Of a stretch of DNA of 64,000 nucleotides, positions 18,229-28,018 are shown in pieces. This stretch comes from Thermanaerosceptrum fracticalcis (GTDB lineage: Bacteria; Bacillota; Peptococcia; DRI-13). Location of the stretch: contig NZ_CP045798.1 of the NCBI RefSeq assembly GCF_000746025.2, positions 1,908,501 through 1,972,500 of the forward strand, in the 5' to 3' direction. A model generated the notes under the pieces. It searched no databases and was not told where the DNA came from. It worked only from the letters and a program-made list of their open reading frames with translations. The translations under genes were made by a program, and so were the position numbers. Each line of letters starts with the position of its first letter. The first letter of the stretch is position 1.

Positions 18229-19779
18229 TTAACTTTTCAGCGTTTTCAGCGCTAAAGGCAGCGTCTCCACGATGTCGCCGGCCAGCACTCCCCGTATTCC
18301 TTTACTTTCTGCCAAAAGGTCTCCGGCCAGGCCGTGTACATAAACACCCAGCATCGCCGCGCAGGCGGGCTCTAATCCTTGCGCCAGAAAACTTGCGATC
18401 ACACCGGCCAGAACATCACCGGAACCGGCTGTGGCTAAGGACGGGCCGCCGCTGGAATTGATAAAAATGTGGCCGTCAGGTACAACAGTTATGGTAGCAG
18501 CACCTTTTAAAACAATAATCGACTGAAAAAGATCTGCTGCCAGGCGGGCCGTCTCCACCCTGTTGGCCTGTACTTCTTGCGCGGAAACCCCTAACAGTCT
18601 TCCCATCTCCCCCGGATGGGGCGTGAGAATAACTGGAATTTTTGCCGTCTTTAAGATACCCGTATCCTGGGCCAAAACATTAAGACCATCGGCATCGATC
18701 ACTAAAGGAACGAGGGATTCAGCCAAGAGTTTCTCCAAAAGGTCGCCAATTTCCGGGTGAGTACTCAGCCCAGGTCCAAAAACCACTGCTTTCTTATTGG
18801 CTAGGAGCGGGCTCATCTCCCACCAGGCGGCAGCAGCCAAAGTGCGTTCGCGGGTTTCCGCCATTCCTCTGGTGAGCCCTTCGGGGAAGGCTATATCAAA
18901 TAAATCGGCCAGGGAAGCTGGTAAACACGTGGTAACCAATCCTGCACCAGCACGCAGCACAGCTTTACTGGTCAAAAGAGCTGCACCGGTCATACCTCTG
19001 GATCCGGCAATAACCAGAACATGGCCAAAGGAATTTTTGTGCCCCTCCCAGTCACGCTGGGGTAAAAGCTTTTTGGCCAGTTCCCTGTCAATGTAATGTT
19101 CCTCCTTATCCAGGAGGGCAAGGGCATCCTGGGGTAAAGATATATCAGCCACCACAAGTTTGCCCACAAAATGTTTTCCCGGGTACAGTACCAATCCTCG
19201 TTTAGCCCAGGCAAAAGTCACCGTATAATTCGCCTTAATACAGGGGTCACCGACCCTTCCCGTATCTGCATCCAGCCCTGAGGGAACATCTATGGCTAAA
19301 ACCGGGCAGGAACTCTCATTCACAACCTGAATAGCCCTGCTCACATGTCCTTGCGGGTCCCCCCGGAAACCGGTACCGAATATCCCGTCAATAATCAAGT
19401 CACAGTTGTTAAGGCTCAATTTCAATAAATAAAAGCTGTGGTCATCCTGTAGTTGGTGCCATTTCAGGTCTAAACTCTCAATAAAGTGCCAGTTGGTTTT
19501 CACTGCCCCCTGGAATTCCTCGGGCGGAAACAGTAAAAAGAGCTTCACTTCCGCCCCCAGCTGGTGAAGGTGGCGGGCTGCCACCAAAGCATCACCGCCA
19601 TTATTACCCTTGCCCACCAGGATAATGACATAACGTCCAGAGACAGAGGCAAAAATCTGTTTCACAGTCTGTGCTATAGCATTACCGGCATTCTCCATGA
19701 GTAAAACAGTGGGAATACCTCGTTCTTCCACTGCCCACTTATCTAATAATTTCATTTCACTACCCGTTACGATCCGCAT
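18229..19779 (-). CDS. nnr: Bifunctional NAD(P)H-hydrate epimerase/dehydratase
   Basis: 516 residues in two domains. The N-terminal YjeF epimerase (about 1-215) has GKGNNGGDALVAARHL and IDVPSGLDADTGR. The C-terminal ADP-dependent dehydratase (about 230-515) has GSRGMTGAALLTSKAVLRAG, DADGLNVL, TPHPGEMGRLLG and ATAGSGDVLAGVI. It repairs NAD(P)H damaged by hydration. The ATG at 19779 suits the AAGG better than the one at 19785; both overlap the acpS 3' end. Confidence 0.95.
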   Translation of the reverse strand: MRIVTGSEMKLLDKWAVEERGIPTVLLMENAGNAIAQTVKQIFASVSGRYVIILVGKGNNGGDALVAARHLHQLGAEVKLFLLFPPEEFQGAVKTNWHFIESLDLKWHQLQDDHSFYLLKLSLNNCDLIIDGIFGTGFRGDPQGHVSRAIQVVNESSCPVLAIDVPSGLDADTGRVGDPCIKANYTVTFAWAKRGLVLYPGKHFVGKLVVADISLPQDALALLDKEEHYIDRELAKKLLPQRDWEGHKNSFGHVLVIAGSRGMTGAALLTSKAVLRAGAGLVTTCLPASLADLFDIAFPEGLTRGMAETRERTLAAAAWWEMSPLLANKKAVVFGPGLSTHPEIGDLLEKLLAESLVPLVIDADGLNVLAQDTGILKTAKIPVILTPHPGEMGRLLGVSAQEVQANRVETARLAADLFQSIIVLKGAATITVVPDGHIFINSSGGPSLATAGSGDVLAGVIASFLAQGLEPACAAMLGVYVHGLAGDLLAESKGIRGVLAGDIVETLPLALKTLKS

Positions 19780-20153
19780 CCACATTCACCTTCCCCAATG
19801 GCTACAGCCATAGCATAATCGCGGCTGTGGGAAATACTCAGATTAATTTTTTTAATACCTAACTCCTGGCTGCGGTTCAAGAGCTTCCCGTATACACTAA
19901 CCTGGGGCTGACCCTGCTCGTCCGGTAAAATCTCTATATCCCGCCAGGAAACACCGCGCAAACCTAAACCCAGAGCCTTCAGGATAGCCTCTTTCGCTGC
20001 AAATCGCCCGGCCAGGCACTGGTAGCCATTGGCTTTAGCCTGGCAATAACTTTTTTCCCGGGCCGTTAAGACCTTGTCCCACATGGCCGGATGCCGGAGG
20101 GCTGCCTCCCTGACCCGGCTTATTTCGATAATATCCGTACCAACGTATAGCAT
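19767..20153 (-). CDS. acpS: Holo-[acyl-carrier-protein] synthase
   Basis: A 128-residue AcpS, which transfers 4'-phosphopantetheine to acyl carrier protein. Mg-binding aspartate in GTDIIEISRV (D7) and glutamate in LAGRFAAKEAILKAL are present, as is the C-terminal LSISHSRDYAMAVAI. GGAGG lies six bases before the ATG. It overlaps nnr, as in many Bacillota. Confidence 0.96.
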   Translation of the reverse strand: MLYVGTDIIEISRVREAALRHPAMWDKVLTAREKSYCQAKANGYQCLAGRFAAKEAILKALGLGLRGVSWRDIEILPDEQGQPQVSVYGKLLNRSQELGIKKINLSISHSRDYAMAVAIGEGECGCGS

Positions 20154-20262
20154 GTAAAACCTCCAAAAAACGCCTACCGACTTCCCACATCCGACTACCG
20201 AACCTAAGGTTCCCTAAAACTTGCGAATGAAGGATAGCGATAAGCGGCTAACAGTACATGAT

Positions 20263-21600
20263 TTAACCCAATTCTTTTTCTATCACGTCACTGATTAAAT
20301 TTACGACAGTTTCAAGCTGTGTTCTATCTTTTCCTTCGGCCATTACCCTTATTAGGGGCTCAGTACCTGAAGGACGCACCAGTATCCTGCCGGAACCGGA
20401 GAGAGTATTTTCTCCCCGGGCAATTGCTTCCTGAATGGCTGAATTTTTTTCCCAGCCCTGCTTGCTTTTTACCTTAACGTTACGCAGGACCTGCGGGTAT
20501 GTTTCCATAGCCTGAGCCAGAGTACTTAAGGGCTGTCCCTTTTCCTTCAGTACCTGGAGGAGCTGGAGAGACGTCAAGATACCATCACCTGTTGTATTAT
20601 GTTTGAGGAAAATGATATGCCCCGATTGTTCCCCGCCCAGTACAGCACCGGATTCCAGCATTTTTTCCAGGACGAAGCGGTCACCTACCTTGGTTTCCAA
20701 AACCTCAACCTTTTCCTTATGAAAGGCCTGTTTCAAACCCCAGTTGCTCATGACCGTAACAACGATTTTTTTCCCTAATTTATTTTTCTCGTGCAGGTTC
20801 AAACCACAGATAACCAGGATTTTATCTCCATCCACAAGCTCTCCCTTTTCATCTACGGCAATAACCCGATCGGCATCACCGTCATAAGCTAAGCCTAAGT
20901 GGGCCTTATGCTCCAGCACAGCCTTCTGTAAGCCCGCGGGATGGGTAGAGCCACATTCATCATTAATATTGATTCCATCCGGTTCGTTATTGAGGATAAT
21001 GACCTCTGCCCCCAGCCTCCTCAACAGGATGGGAGCTGCCTGGTAGGCGGCGCCATTGGCACAATCCACCACAATTTTTAAACCCGTAAGATCACCCTTT
21101 ACGATGTTCTTAAGAAAATTAACATATCTCTCCACGGCATCCGGTAGGGGGATCACTTTACCCAAATCTGCTCCTGTGGGGCGGGGTAATCCTTCCAAAT
21201 CGCCAAGGACCAGCGCCTCAATCTTTTCTTCCAGCTCGTCATCCAATTTAAAACCCTTATGGTTAAAAAATTTAATGCCATTGTCCGGGGCAGGATTATG
21301 AGAGGCTGAAATAACCGCCCCGGCACAGGCCTCCAGCTCCCGGGTGAGAAAGGCAATGGCCGGAGTTGGTATGACTCCGGCTAAATATACGTCCAGTCCT
21401 GCGGAACAAATTCCTGCCAATAAGGCACCTTCCAGCATAGGGCCTGAATGGCGGGTGTCCCGGCCAATGACAATGGAACCCCTGCCCCTCTCTGGTTTAA
21501 GGAGACTGGCTGCGGCTCTTCCTAATTTAAACGCTAACTCCGGTGTTAACTCACGGTTGGCAACACCTCTTACGCCATCTGTTCCAAACATAACTGCCAT
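20263..21600 (-). CDS. glmM: Phosphoglucosamine mutase
   Basis: A 445-residue alpha-D-phosphohexomutase converting glucosamine-6-P to glucosamine-1-P for cell wall synthesis. Active-site serine S100 in VISASHNPAPDNG, metal loop DGDADR, sugar-binding GGEQSGHI and phosphate-binding RPSGTEPLIRV are intact. It follows cdaA-cdaR in the conserved cdaA-cdaR-glmM order. GlmM binds and restrains CdaA in Bacillus and relatives, linking wall synthesis with c-di-AMP. Confidence 0.97.
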   Translation of the reverse strand: MAVMFGTDGVRGVANRELTPELAFKLGRAAASLLKPERGRGSIVIGRDTRHSGPMLEGALLAGICSAGLDVYLAGVIPTPAIAFLTRELEACAGAVISASHNPAPDNGIKFFNHKGFKLDDELEEKIEALVLGDLEGLPRPTGADLGKVIPLPDAVERYVNFLKNIVKGDLTGLKIVVDCANGAAYQAAPILLRRLGAEVIILNNEPDGININDECGSTHPAGLQKAVLEHKAHLGLAYDGDADRVIAVDEKGELVDGDKILVICGLNLHEKNKLGKKIVVTVMSNWGLKQAFHKEKVEVLETKVGDRFVLEKMLESGAVLGGEQSGHIIFLKHNTTGDGILTSLQLLQVLKEKGQPLSTLAQAMETYPQVLRNVKVKSKQGWEKNSAIQEAIARGENTLSGSGRILVRPSGTEPLIRVMAEGKDRTQLETVVNLISDVIEKELG

Positions 21601-21619
21601 ATTTATAGCTCCTTCCCCT

Positions 21620-22825
21620 TTAACCTTCGTTACTTATGGTTACTTCCACTTTATTCGGTTCCACTTTTAATACCTGGAGGTTATTCGAAATATCCACCTT
21701 TACTTCCAACTGATAAGTCCCCGATGTTAAGCCCGCCAGATCCACTAGTGCCTTGATATCTTCAGCTTTAAGCTTGGCTATTTCTTCATGAGATCCCCGC
21801 ACGGTGATACTAATTTTTTCGGGTTTTAGCATTACTTTAGTCCCTGCCTGCTGGTTTTGCTTATTCAGCGGGATTTCGTTAAACTGCTTGCTGACTGGCC
21901 CTGTCTCTACCTGGATTAACACCTTGACCGTGGGATCATAAAGCAGGCTTATCCCTTCCGGTGAGCTTAGTGTCACCTGGGTAACAAGATTCTGCTGGAT
22001 TCCGGAGATATCGATAGGCTGGGTGGGAACATGGTCCACCAGGTTTAATCTATCATAAGGTCCGGTAATCTTCACTGTTTCCGGCTCTAAAATAATTCTC
22101 GCCACCTGGAAACCCTCGGCGGGCTTTCCGCTTAATACAGGTTTAACGGGTACGACCTTGGTGGGGCTGTTCTTGATGACAGGAATAAAGACCTGGATAC
22201 TTTTAGGGTTAATGTCAAGAGAATTACCCTGTACAAGATTCCCCCATTTGTCTACAATATTGACCGGTACATTTAACACCAGGTTGTCCGTAGCCTGGTT
22301 CAGATCCACCGTCACCCGGGCGGAATCAAGATTGGCCAAAAGCTGCAGGGGTCCCTTCACCACTACCCTGGAAGGCGTAAGAACCGGTTCAAAACTGGCA
22401 TAACCCTGGGCCACGGTATTCTCTATTTTAACCTGGACCGCCAGCTGTTTTTCCTGAATGGCATCGATGCGTAAATGAATACTGGGAGTTTTATTGTAGA
22501 TCAGCTCTACACCTGCCGGAAGCGTAACCTGTACAGGATAATTACCCTCTCCCATTTTAGCCTGGGTTAGATCCACGCTGGCCTTGATATCCTTAGAAGT
22601 TAGGGGATTAATTAGGGAACGGGGTCCTTTAACCTTCAGCTCTATATTCTGGGGCCTATCGCCCGTAACCAGTCCTTCTTTTAAGCCATAATAGGAGACA
22701 GGCACACCCGAAAGAACTTTCTCAATTGTTGGATTCTGCAAATTGGTAACATAAAACCACAACAGTACCGCCAGTAAAATGGCCGCCGCTTTATAGGCGA
22801 TGTCTCTTTTTATCAGTTCATGCAT
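21620..22825 (-). CDS. cdaR: CdaR, YbbR-domain regulator of diadenylate cyclase
   Basis: 401 residues: one N-terminal membrane helix (AYKAAAILLAVLLWFYV, about 9-25) followed by about four YbbR repeats outside the membrane, each with a VxVKGP/KxVxV-like core. In Bacillus CdaR modulates CdaA. GGAGG precedes the ATG. It starts one base after the cdaA stop. Confidence 0.93.
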   Translation of the reverse strand: MHELIKRDIAYKAAAILLAVLLWFYVTNLQNPTIEKVLSGVPVSYYGLKEGLVTGDRPQNIELKVKGPRSLINPLTSKDIKASVDLTQAKMGEGNYPVQVTLPAGVELIYNKTPSIHLRIDAIQEKQLAVQVKIENTVAQGYASFEPVLTPSRVVVKGPLQLLANLDSARVTVDLNQATDNLVLNVPVNIVDKWGNLVQGNSLDINPKSIQVFIPVIKNSPTKVVPVKPVLSGKPAEGFQVARIILEPETVKITGPYDRLNLVDHVPTQPIDISGIQQNLVTQVTLSSPEGISLLYDPTVKVLIQVETGPVSKQFNEIPLNKQNQQAGTKVMLKPEKISITVRGSHEEIAKLKAEDIKALVDLAGLTSGTYQLEVKVDISNNLQVLKVEPNKVEVTISNEG

Positions 22826-22826
22826 A

Positions 22827-23633
22827 CTATGACCTCCAGCTGAACCATGACATGGTATTATTGTGCTTGGTCTGGAGACGTTTACTTAGTATTTCTTTCA
22901 AGGTGTTCTCATCCAGGTACCTGGTTAGACGTCCTTCTTCGGCTATGGAAATAACGCCGGTTTCTTCAGAGACGATAATACCTAAGGCATCGGACTGCTC
23001 GGTTAGACCAAGACCGGCCCGGTGGCGCGTTCCCAGTTCTTTACTAAGGTTAGGATTTTCGGAGAGGGGCAGGAAACAGCCTGCGGCCATGACCCTGTCA
23101 CCGCGGATAATCACGGCACCGTCATGCAAAGGACTTTTAGGAATAAAAATATTCACGAGGAATTCGGTGGAAACCAGCCCGTCAATTTTAATCCCTGTTT
23201 CAATAAAGTCGTTGACGCCTGTTTCTCTTTCAATAATGATGAGTGCACCAATGTTGTTATTTGATAAAACTTTGACTGCCCTCACCACTTCTTCCACCAA
23301 ATTACCCAGGGCCTCCTCATTTAACATGGCCATGGGACGGGCAAAAAACCGGCCCCTTCCCAGCTGTTCCAAAGCACGGCGCAGTTCAGGCTGGAAGACA
23401 ACGGGCAGAGCCACTACGAGTACTGTCTGGACTTGGCCCAGGATCCAGGCAAAAGTGCGAAAACCCAGCCAGTTGCTTAAGAGGGAGGCCATAATTAAGA
23501 CCACAAGCCCTTTAATTAACTGCACAGCCCGGGTACCTTTAATGATCATCATAACCTTATAGATGACAAAAGCTACAATAGCAATGTCGATTATACTGAT
23601 AATATTAAACATTTCCAGTTCCTGTTTTAACAC
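22827..23633 (-). CDS. cdaA: CdaA, membrane diadenylate cyclase
   Basis: 268 residues. Three N-terminal hydrophobic helices (about 8-90) lead into a DisA_N cyclase domain with the DGA motif (SPLHDGAVII) and RHR motif (GTRHRAGLG). It makes c-di-AMP from two ATP. The start is GTG at 23633 with AGGAGG eight bases upstream. First gene of cdaA-cdaR-glmM. Confidence 0.96.
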   Translation of the reverse strand: MLKQELEMFNIISIIDIAIVAFVIYKVMMIIKGTRAVQLIKGLVVLIMASLLSNWLGFRTFAWILGQVQTVLVVALPVVFQPELRRALEQLGRGRFFARPMAMLNEEALGNLVEEVVRAVKVLSNNNIGALIIIERETGVNDFIETGIKIDGLVSTEFLVNIFIPKSPLHDGAVIIRGDRVMAAGCFLPLSENPNLSKELGTRHRAGLGLTEQSDALGIIVSEETGVISIAEEGRLTRYLDENTLKEILSKRLQTKHNNTMSWFSWRS

Positions 23634-24012
23634 CAGGCACCCCTCCTTCTGTACAGCTTATATCTTAAATATATAATCTAGTTTCTACAGTTTAAAGGTA
23701 GATTCCTTTTAAAATCTACCTTATCTTTAGTATTTTTACCACACTTTAGGCTTAAAAAGACCAAGAAAATATTTTTTCCCGTTAAGAACCTTCTCCTGCA
23801 GATTCTACCTTAGAATTGTACCATTTTTTTACAAATCATTGATAGTAATTTCTTCGAATTTATGATAAGATTTTTTAGGCATAATTTTACATTTTATTCC
23901 ATGCGGCCATTTTTTATGACTACTTAGTAAACCGTGAAATACCAAAAATATATCCCTTTAAAAAGCATGCCAGTGTGGTATAATGTGATGTAATGTAAAA
24001 GGGGGGATCTAT
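23634..24012. promoter_or_regulatory. Divergent promoter region, cdaA and DUF881 operon
   Basis: AT-rich 379-bp spacer. An 8-bp perfect inverted repeat GGTAGATT (23698-23705) / AATCTACC (23713-23720) lies about 65 bp upstream of cdaA and could be an operator or leader hairpin. On the plus strand a TATAAT at 23979-23984 with TGTGG in front resembles an extended -10 for the DUF881 gene, whose RBS is AAGGGGGG. The -35 is weak. Confidence 0.5.
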
Positions 24013-24723
24013 ATGCGTAAATGGCTGGTACCAATAACCTTAGTCTGTATTATTTCCGGTTTCTTTCTGGCCTTCCAGCTCAAGGTACAGGCCAGCAATA
24101 CTACTATCAATCCCCTTAGCCAGAAAAATACAAACCTGGTCACCATCATTAAAGATTTGGAAAAAGAAATAAAAATCCAGGAAAACCAGATTGAAAGAAC
24201 CCGTAACGATCTTAACGCCCTGCAGAACCAGCAAAGCAGCAGAAAACTGCAAGAGCTGAAAAACCAGCTTGACAGATTGAAAGTAATGGCAGGACTGACA
24301 CCCGTAGTGGGGAACGGAATTATTATTGTTATTGATGATAATAAAGCAGGTCTCAAGGCCAACCCTAATGATGACCCCAATAAATATATCGTGCATTACG
24401 AACACATCCTCAATCTGGTGAGTGAACTGAAAGTCGGGGGAGCAGAAGCCATTTCCGTGAATGGTCAGAGACTGATCACAACTTCGGAAATTCGTTGTGT
24501 GGGTAACGTAATCCTCGTAAACACCACCAGAATTGCTCCGCCTTTTGAGATTCGTGCCATTGGAAGCCCCAAGCTCCTGGCCGAAATTGTGACCAACGGT
24601 GAATTGGAACTTTTAAAATCTTCGAATTATCCTGTAACTTTGCAGGAGGAAACTGAACTCATCATCCCCGCCTACAAGGGAGAACTTCAATTCAACTACT
24701 CCCAGCCGGCAAAGGAGGGCTAA
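24013..24723 (+). CDS. DUF881 (YlxW-like) membrane-anchored coiled-coil protein
   Basis: 236 residues: an N-terminal signal anchor (WLVPITLVCIISGFFLAF), a coiled coil (about 40-90, IKDLEKEIKIQENQIER onward) and a C-terminal DUF881 domain (GNGIIIVIDDNK, GGAEAISVNGQRL, FEIRAIG). The family is found near division and sporulation genes in Bacillota; function unknown. First of three collinear genes with the DUF1290 gene and a second DUF881 paralogue. Confidence 0.85.
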   Translation: MRKWLVPITLVCIISGFFLAFQLKVQASNTTINPLSQKNTNLVTIIKDLEKEIKIQENQIERTRNDLNALQNQQSSRKLQELKNQLDRLKVMAGLTPVVGNGIIIVIDDNKAGLKANPNDDPNKYIVHYEHILNLVSELKVGGAEAISVNGQRLITTSEIRCVGNVILVNTTRIAPPFEIRAIGSPKLLAEIVTNGELELLKSSNYPVTLQEETELIIPAYKGELQFNYSQPAKEG

Positions 24724-24726
24724 ACT

Positions 24727-25089
24727 ATGTGGCTTCTGCCTGTTCTAGGTTTAATTATAGGTGCCATGATTGGTTCCGCCATTACCTTCCAGGTACCTCT
24801 TATCTATGTTAAATACATGTCTATCGCGGTTTTAGCCTCTCTGGACTCTGTTTTCGGCGGGATACGGGCGGTATTAGAAGACCATTTCGACGGAACCATT
24901 CTCTTAACAGGATTTTTCACCAATGCCCTGCTGGCTGCCTTCCTGGCTTATATGGGAGACCGCCTGGGTGTAGATTTATATTATGCTGCCGTGTTTGCTT
25001 TTGGCGTACGTCTTTTTCAAAACCTGGCTATCATCAGACACAATTTATTGACAAGGTATCGCAAGAAAAGAAAACCCGAACCGAGGTGA
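24727..25089 (+). CDS. sbp: Small basic protein, DUF1290 family
   Basis: 120 residues with three or four hydrophobic helices and a basic tail (RYRKKRKPEPR). Matches the small basic protein (Sbp/YlxX) family by GAMIGSAITFQVPLIYVKY and LDSVFGGIRA. It starts 4 bp after the preceding DUF881 stop. In Bacillus it lies near divIB and ftsAZ; the role is unknown. Confidence 0.88.
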   Translation: MWLLPVLGLIIGAMIGSAITFQVPLIYVKYMSIAVLASLDSVFGGIRAVLEDHFDGTILLTGFFTNALLAAFLAYMGDRLGVDLYYAAVFAFGVRLFQNLAIIRHNLLTRYRKKRKPEPR

Positions 25090-25096
25090 GGAATCC

Positions 25097-25831
25097 GTGA
25101 AAAAAAACCATTGGCAAATACCGATAACCTTGGTTTTCCTGCTTTTGGGTATTTTACTTTCGGTACAATTTCATGCCCAAAGCCGCGTTACCAGCGACCT
25201 TACCATGCAGAGAACAGAAGACCTCATTGCCATGGTACGTGGTCTTTCTGATAAGAGACAAAAACTAGCCCTCGAAATTAGCGACCTGAGTTCCCAGTTG
25301 TACTCTCAACTGCAAAGTGACCAGGACGAGAAAAAATTAATGACCAGCCTCAGGAACGAGTTGGAAAAGCTGCAGATCGTTACTGGAGGTACAGCTTTAA
25401 AAGGACCTGGGTTAGAGGTAACCATTGACCAAAACGCACCCATTCTCTATATCGATTTAATTAGCATTGTTAACGAGTTATGGGGTGCCGGAGCAGAAGC
25501 TGTGGAAATAAACGGGCACCGCATGACGGCTAATTCGGCAATTTTTTATGGGGAAGATGAACAGGCCATGTATATTACCGTCAATAATCACCGATTGCAA
25601 TTTCCCATCGTGATTAAGGCTTTGGGTAATCCTAACAACCTGGAGAAAGGCCTGACTATTCCCGGGGGCATCATGGACAATTTAGCTCTCTTTAAAGCCT
25701 TCCCCCGGCTAAAACAGATGGAGTCTCTAACCATTGCTCCATTAAATGACCCGCCTGTTTTTCATTTCCTTCGGGAGTATAAACCTCCAGAAACACCGGG
25801 TAATCAGGAGCCCAACAAACCTGCCGCATAA
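25097..25831 (+). CDS. DUF881 (YlxW-like) protein, second paralogue
   Basis: 244 residues, same architecture as the gene at 24013: signal anchor (IPITLVFLLLGILLSVQF), coiled coil (about 45-95) and DUF881 domain (GPGLEVTIDQNAP, GAGAEAVEINGHRM, FPIVIKALGNP). GTG start with GAGG upstream. The pair flanking a DUF1290 gene suggests that all three act together at the membrane. Confidence 0.85.
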   Translation: MKKNHWQIPITLVFLLLGILLSVQFHAQSRVTSDLTMQRTEDLIAMVRGLSDKRQKLALEISDLSSQLYSQLQSDQDEKKLMTSLRNELEKLQIVTGGTALKGPGLEVTIDQNAPILYIDLISIVNELWGAGAEAVEINGHRMTANSAIFYGEDEQAMYITVNNHRLQFPIVIKALGNPNNLEKGLTIPGGIMDNLALFKAFPRLKQMESLTIAPLNDPPVFHFLREYKPPETPGNQEPNKPAA

Positions 25832-25900
25832 TTCGGCACCCGCTCCCCGTTTCCCGACTTCCGGCTTCCGATGTCCGAATCAACAGGGCCGATTCACCAG
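25832..25900. repeat. Short tandem-motif spacer
   Basis: CCCGCTCCCCGTTTCCCGAC and CTTCCGGCTTCCGATGTCCG motifs follow directly after the DUF881 stop. Same families as at 12.6, 18.1 and 32.7 kb. Confidence 0.55.
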
Positions 25901-25940
25901 TATGCTATTAATAAAACGCTAATTAGCTACCCAAATTCAG

Positions 25941-25989
25941 AGAACAAATTAAAAGAATGCGCCGTAGGCGCATTCTTTTAATTTGTTCT
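25941..25989. terminator. Perfect 23-bp inverted repeat, bidirectional terminator
   Basis: Arms 25941-25963 and 25967-25989 are perfect complements around a 3-base GTA loop. The G/C-rich core (AATGCGCC/GGCGCATT) is flanked by AAAAG and CTTTT, so it should terminate transcripts from both sides. The right arm encodes the last codons and stop of the minus-strand gene ending at 25978. Confidence 0.9.
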
Positions 25990-27888
25990 TTTCACCGAAC
26001 CCAGTTTTTGTGCAATTTCTCTGGGCCTCGGAATGAAGCCCATCCGGCCTATAATACTCTCCTTATGTATGCGGTGTAAGCCTTTATATATTTCCCATTT
26101 TCTCTCCTCCGACACAGGCGGGGTAAAGAGGTCATAATAATTTTCTAATTCGTTACCATAAATAATTTCCGTCACCGGTATATCCAATTCCCGGAGTTCT
26201 TCCTCCAATGTACCGTTAAAGACATTTACTTTGACCCAATGCTTGGCAAGATAGTATTCAACCTGTTTTGTCATGAGCGTTGCCGGACTTATCTTATCTT
26301 TTATCCAGAGGTACCAGGTATGGTTATCCAGCTGCAAACGGTTAATGGTTCTTTGTTGCAGCTGGTACAAACATTTTTTGTAATCTTCCACATAGAATAC
26401 AGCCCAATTGGCACGCACTTTTCTTAAGGAACCGTCGCTGTAGTTTTCCAGAAGAACCCGGTTCAAACAAGTGTGATAAACAACTGTACGGTAAACATCC
26501 TGGACAGGAAGATAATACTTGTCTTGCAAGGTGAGATGCGGGGTTAAACCAGTCTTTATCCTTCCCTCCACCTGGACCAACTCCACGGGATTTTTGGCAT
26601 AGATAAGGAGTTCCCTTTCTCTGAGGATAAATTCACCTACTATACCATCCGTTATATCATAACTGTTAACTGCGCTTCGCTCCCCCGTCAACCATTTATA
26701 GCAGTATCCACTTTCAAATTCACCGGTTAACAGGATATCTTTCTGACTTTCTAACCAATCCTGGATCTTTTTTACACTGGAAATATGATAAGCGGAACAA
26801 AATACGCGATAGTTCAGAGGATTATCAGAGTCACTATAAGCTAATTCTTGCCTGCCTATTTCCGAAAATTTATCGACATAATAATAGTTCTTTACCTTCA
26901 CTAAGGTTAGATCATAGGAAATCTTTACGATCTCATCCTGAGGTGTATTAACAATCACATAGGCCGAGAGCAATATCTTTCCTTGCTCTTTTTCCAGTCC
27001 TGTAACCTGGGTCCTTAAGAATGTATAGTTTTTTAACTCTTCACCATAATTAAAAATAAACTGGCTTCTTTCCCCTAAGGCAGCCTGCCTTTCCTGGCTG
27101 GATAAATCATAAAGAAGCGCCGCATCCATATTTTTGAGACCTCTTAAATAAATGTTCCCTACCATCCGGGCTGTCAGGTGTGGTGAATAAAATTTATTCA
27201 TGAGTTCCTGCCGTATTAGGTTCCCTGTTTCGAACTGCAAAAGGGTGCCATAATCGTTAATGCCGGAGGCAGGCTGGGAATTAAAGCGGATATTCTGCCC
27301 GTAGGCATCCTGGAGCAAGGCTGCAGCCTCCAGTAGAGTAAGCTCCTGGAAATCATGGGGGGATTCACTTCCCGGCATTGATAATGACAATCGTATACCT
27401 TTCCCATAACTCCTGTAACCAGGATATTTTTTACAGTAATAATCTTTTATACCAGCATGATTAAAACTTAGAAGAAAGTGCTGTGCCTCAATCACTGGTT
27501 TTGTTTCCCCACTTGTCCAGACAACGGTAAGGGTACACTTTCCTTCAAACCTGTCCCGGGAAGCAAAGGCTTTAAGGAAACGCCTTTCTTGACTAGCAGT
27601 TTCCCATCCTGCAGGTCTCTCCGGCGCTAACCGCATTAGGGCATATTCTGCGCAGTCTTTAAGAGGCCCTTCACATTGGCGCACAACTTCCATAAAAAAA
27701 GGAACCAATCTTCTATCCCTGGTTTGCGACAATTCAGAGAGAAAAAGAGACCGGTATTCCTCCCGCAATTCTCCCAAGGCTTTCAGACAAGCTCCCATAG
27801 CGTCATTCGGTTTAAGCTTTATTAACCGCTGGATAATCTCATGAAGAAAGTCCTGTGGTAACTGAAGACAGATTCTTGTTTGCGTCAC
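25978..27888 (-). CDS. Hypothetical protein, 636 residues
   Basis: I do not recognise a family. The first 90 residues are helical and repeat-like (FLHEIIQRLIKLKPNDAMGA, LKALGELREEYRSLFL, LVPFFMEVVRQCEGPLKD), suggesting HEAT-like packing. A large mixed alpha/beta part rich in Tyr follows (KDYYCKKYPGYRSYGKG, RGLKNMDAALLYDLS, KVKNYYYVDKF). There is no signal peptide and no membrane helix. GTG start with AAGGAG nine bases upstream. Monocistronic, convergent with the DUF881 trio. Codon use and an uninterrupted 1.9-kb frame argue that it is real. Confidence 0.75.
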   Translation of the reverse strand: MTQTRICLQLPQDFLHEIIQRLIKLKPNDAMGACLKALGELREEYRSLFLSELSQTRDRRLVPFFMEVVRQCEGPLKDCAEYALMRLAPERPAGWETASQERRFLKAFASRDRFEGKCTLTVVWTSGETKPVIEAQHFLLSFNHAGIKDYYCKKYPGYRSYGKGIRLSLSMPGSESPHDFQELTLLEAAALLQDAYGQNIRFNSQPASGINDYGTLLQFETGNLIRQELMNKFYSPHLTARMVGNIYLRGLKNMDAALLYDLSSQERQAALGERSQFIFNYGEELKNYTFLRTQVTGLEKEQGKILLSAYVIVNTPQDEIVKISYDLTLVKVKNYYYVDKFSEIGRQELAYSDSDNPLNYRVFCSAYHISSVKKIQDWLESQKDILLTGEFESGYCYKWLTGERSAVNSYDITDGIVGEFILRERELLIYAKNPVELVQVEGRIKTGLTPHLTLQDKYYLPVQDVYRTVVYHTCLNRVLLENYSDGSLRKVRANWAVFYVEDYKKCLYQLQQRTINRLQLDNHTWYLWIKDKISPATLMTKQVEYYLAKHWVKVNVFNGTLEEELRELDIPVTEIIYGNELENYYDLFTPPVSEERKWEIYKGLHRIHKESIIGRMGFIPRPREIAQKLGSVKRTN

Positions 27889-28018
27889 TCTTCCACACTC
27901 CTTCTGTCGTATATAGATTTCTTCGCCATAACCCCCTCCACTCCTCCAAAAATTTTCCGCCTTTTTCCAGCACTATTCGCAAGACAACTAAATTTTTGTC
28001 GGTAAATGACATAATGTT

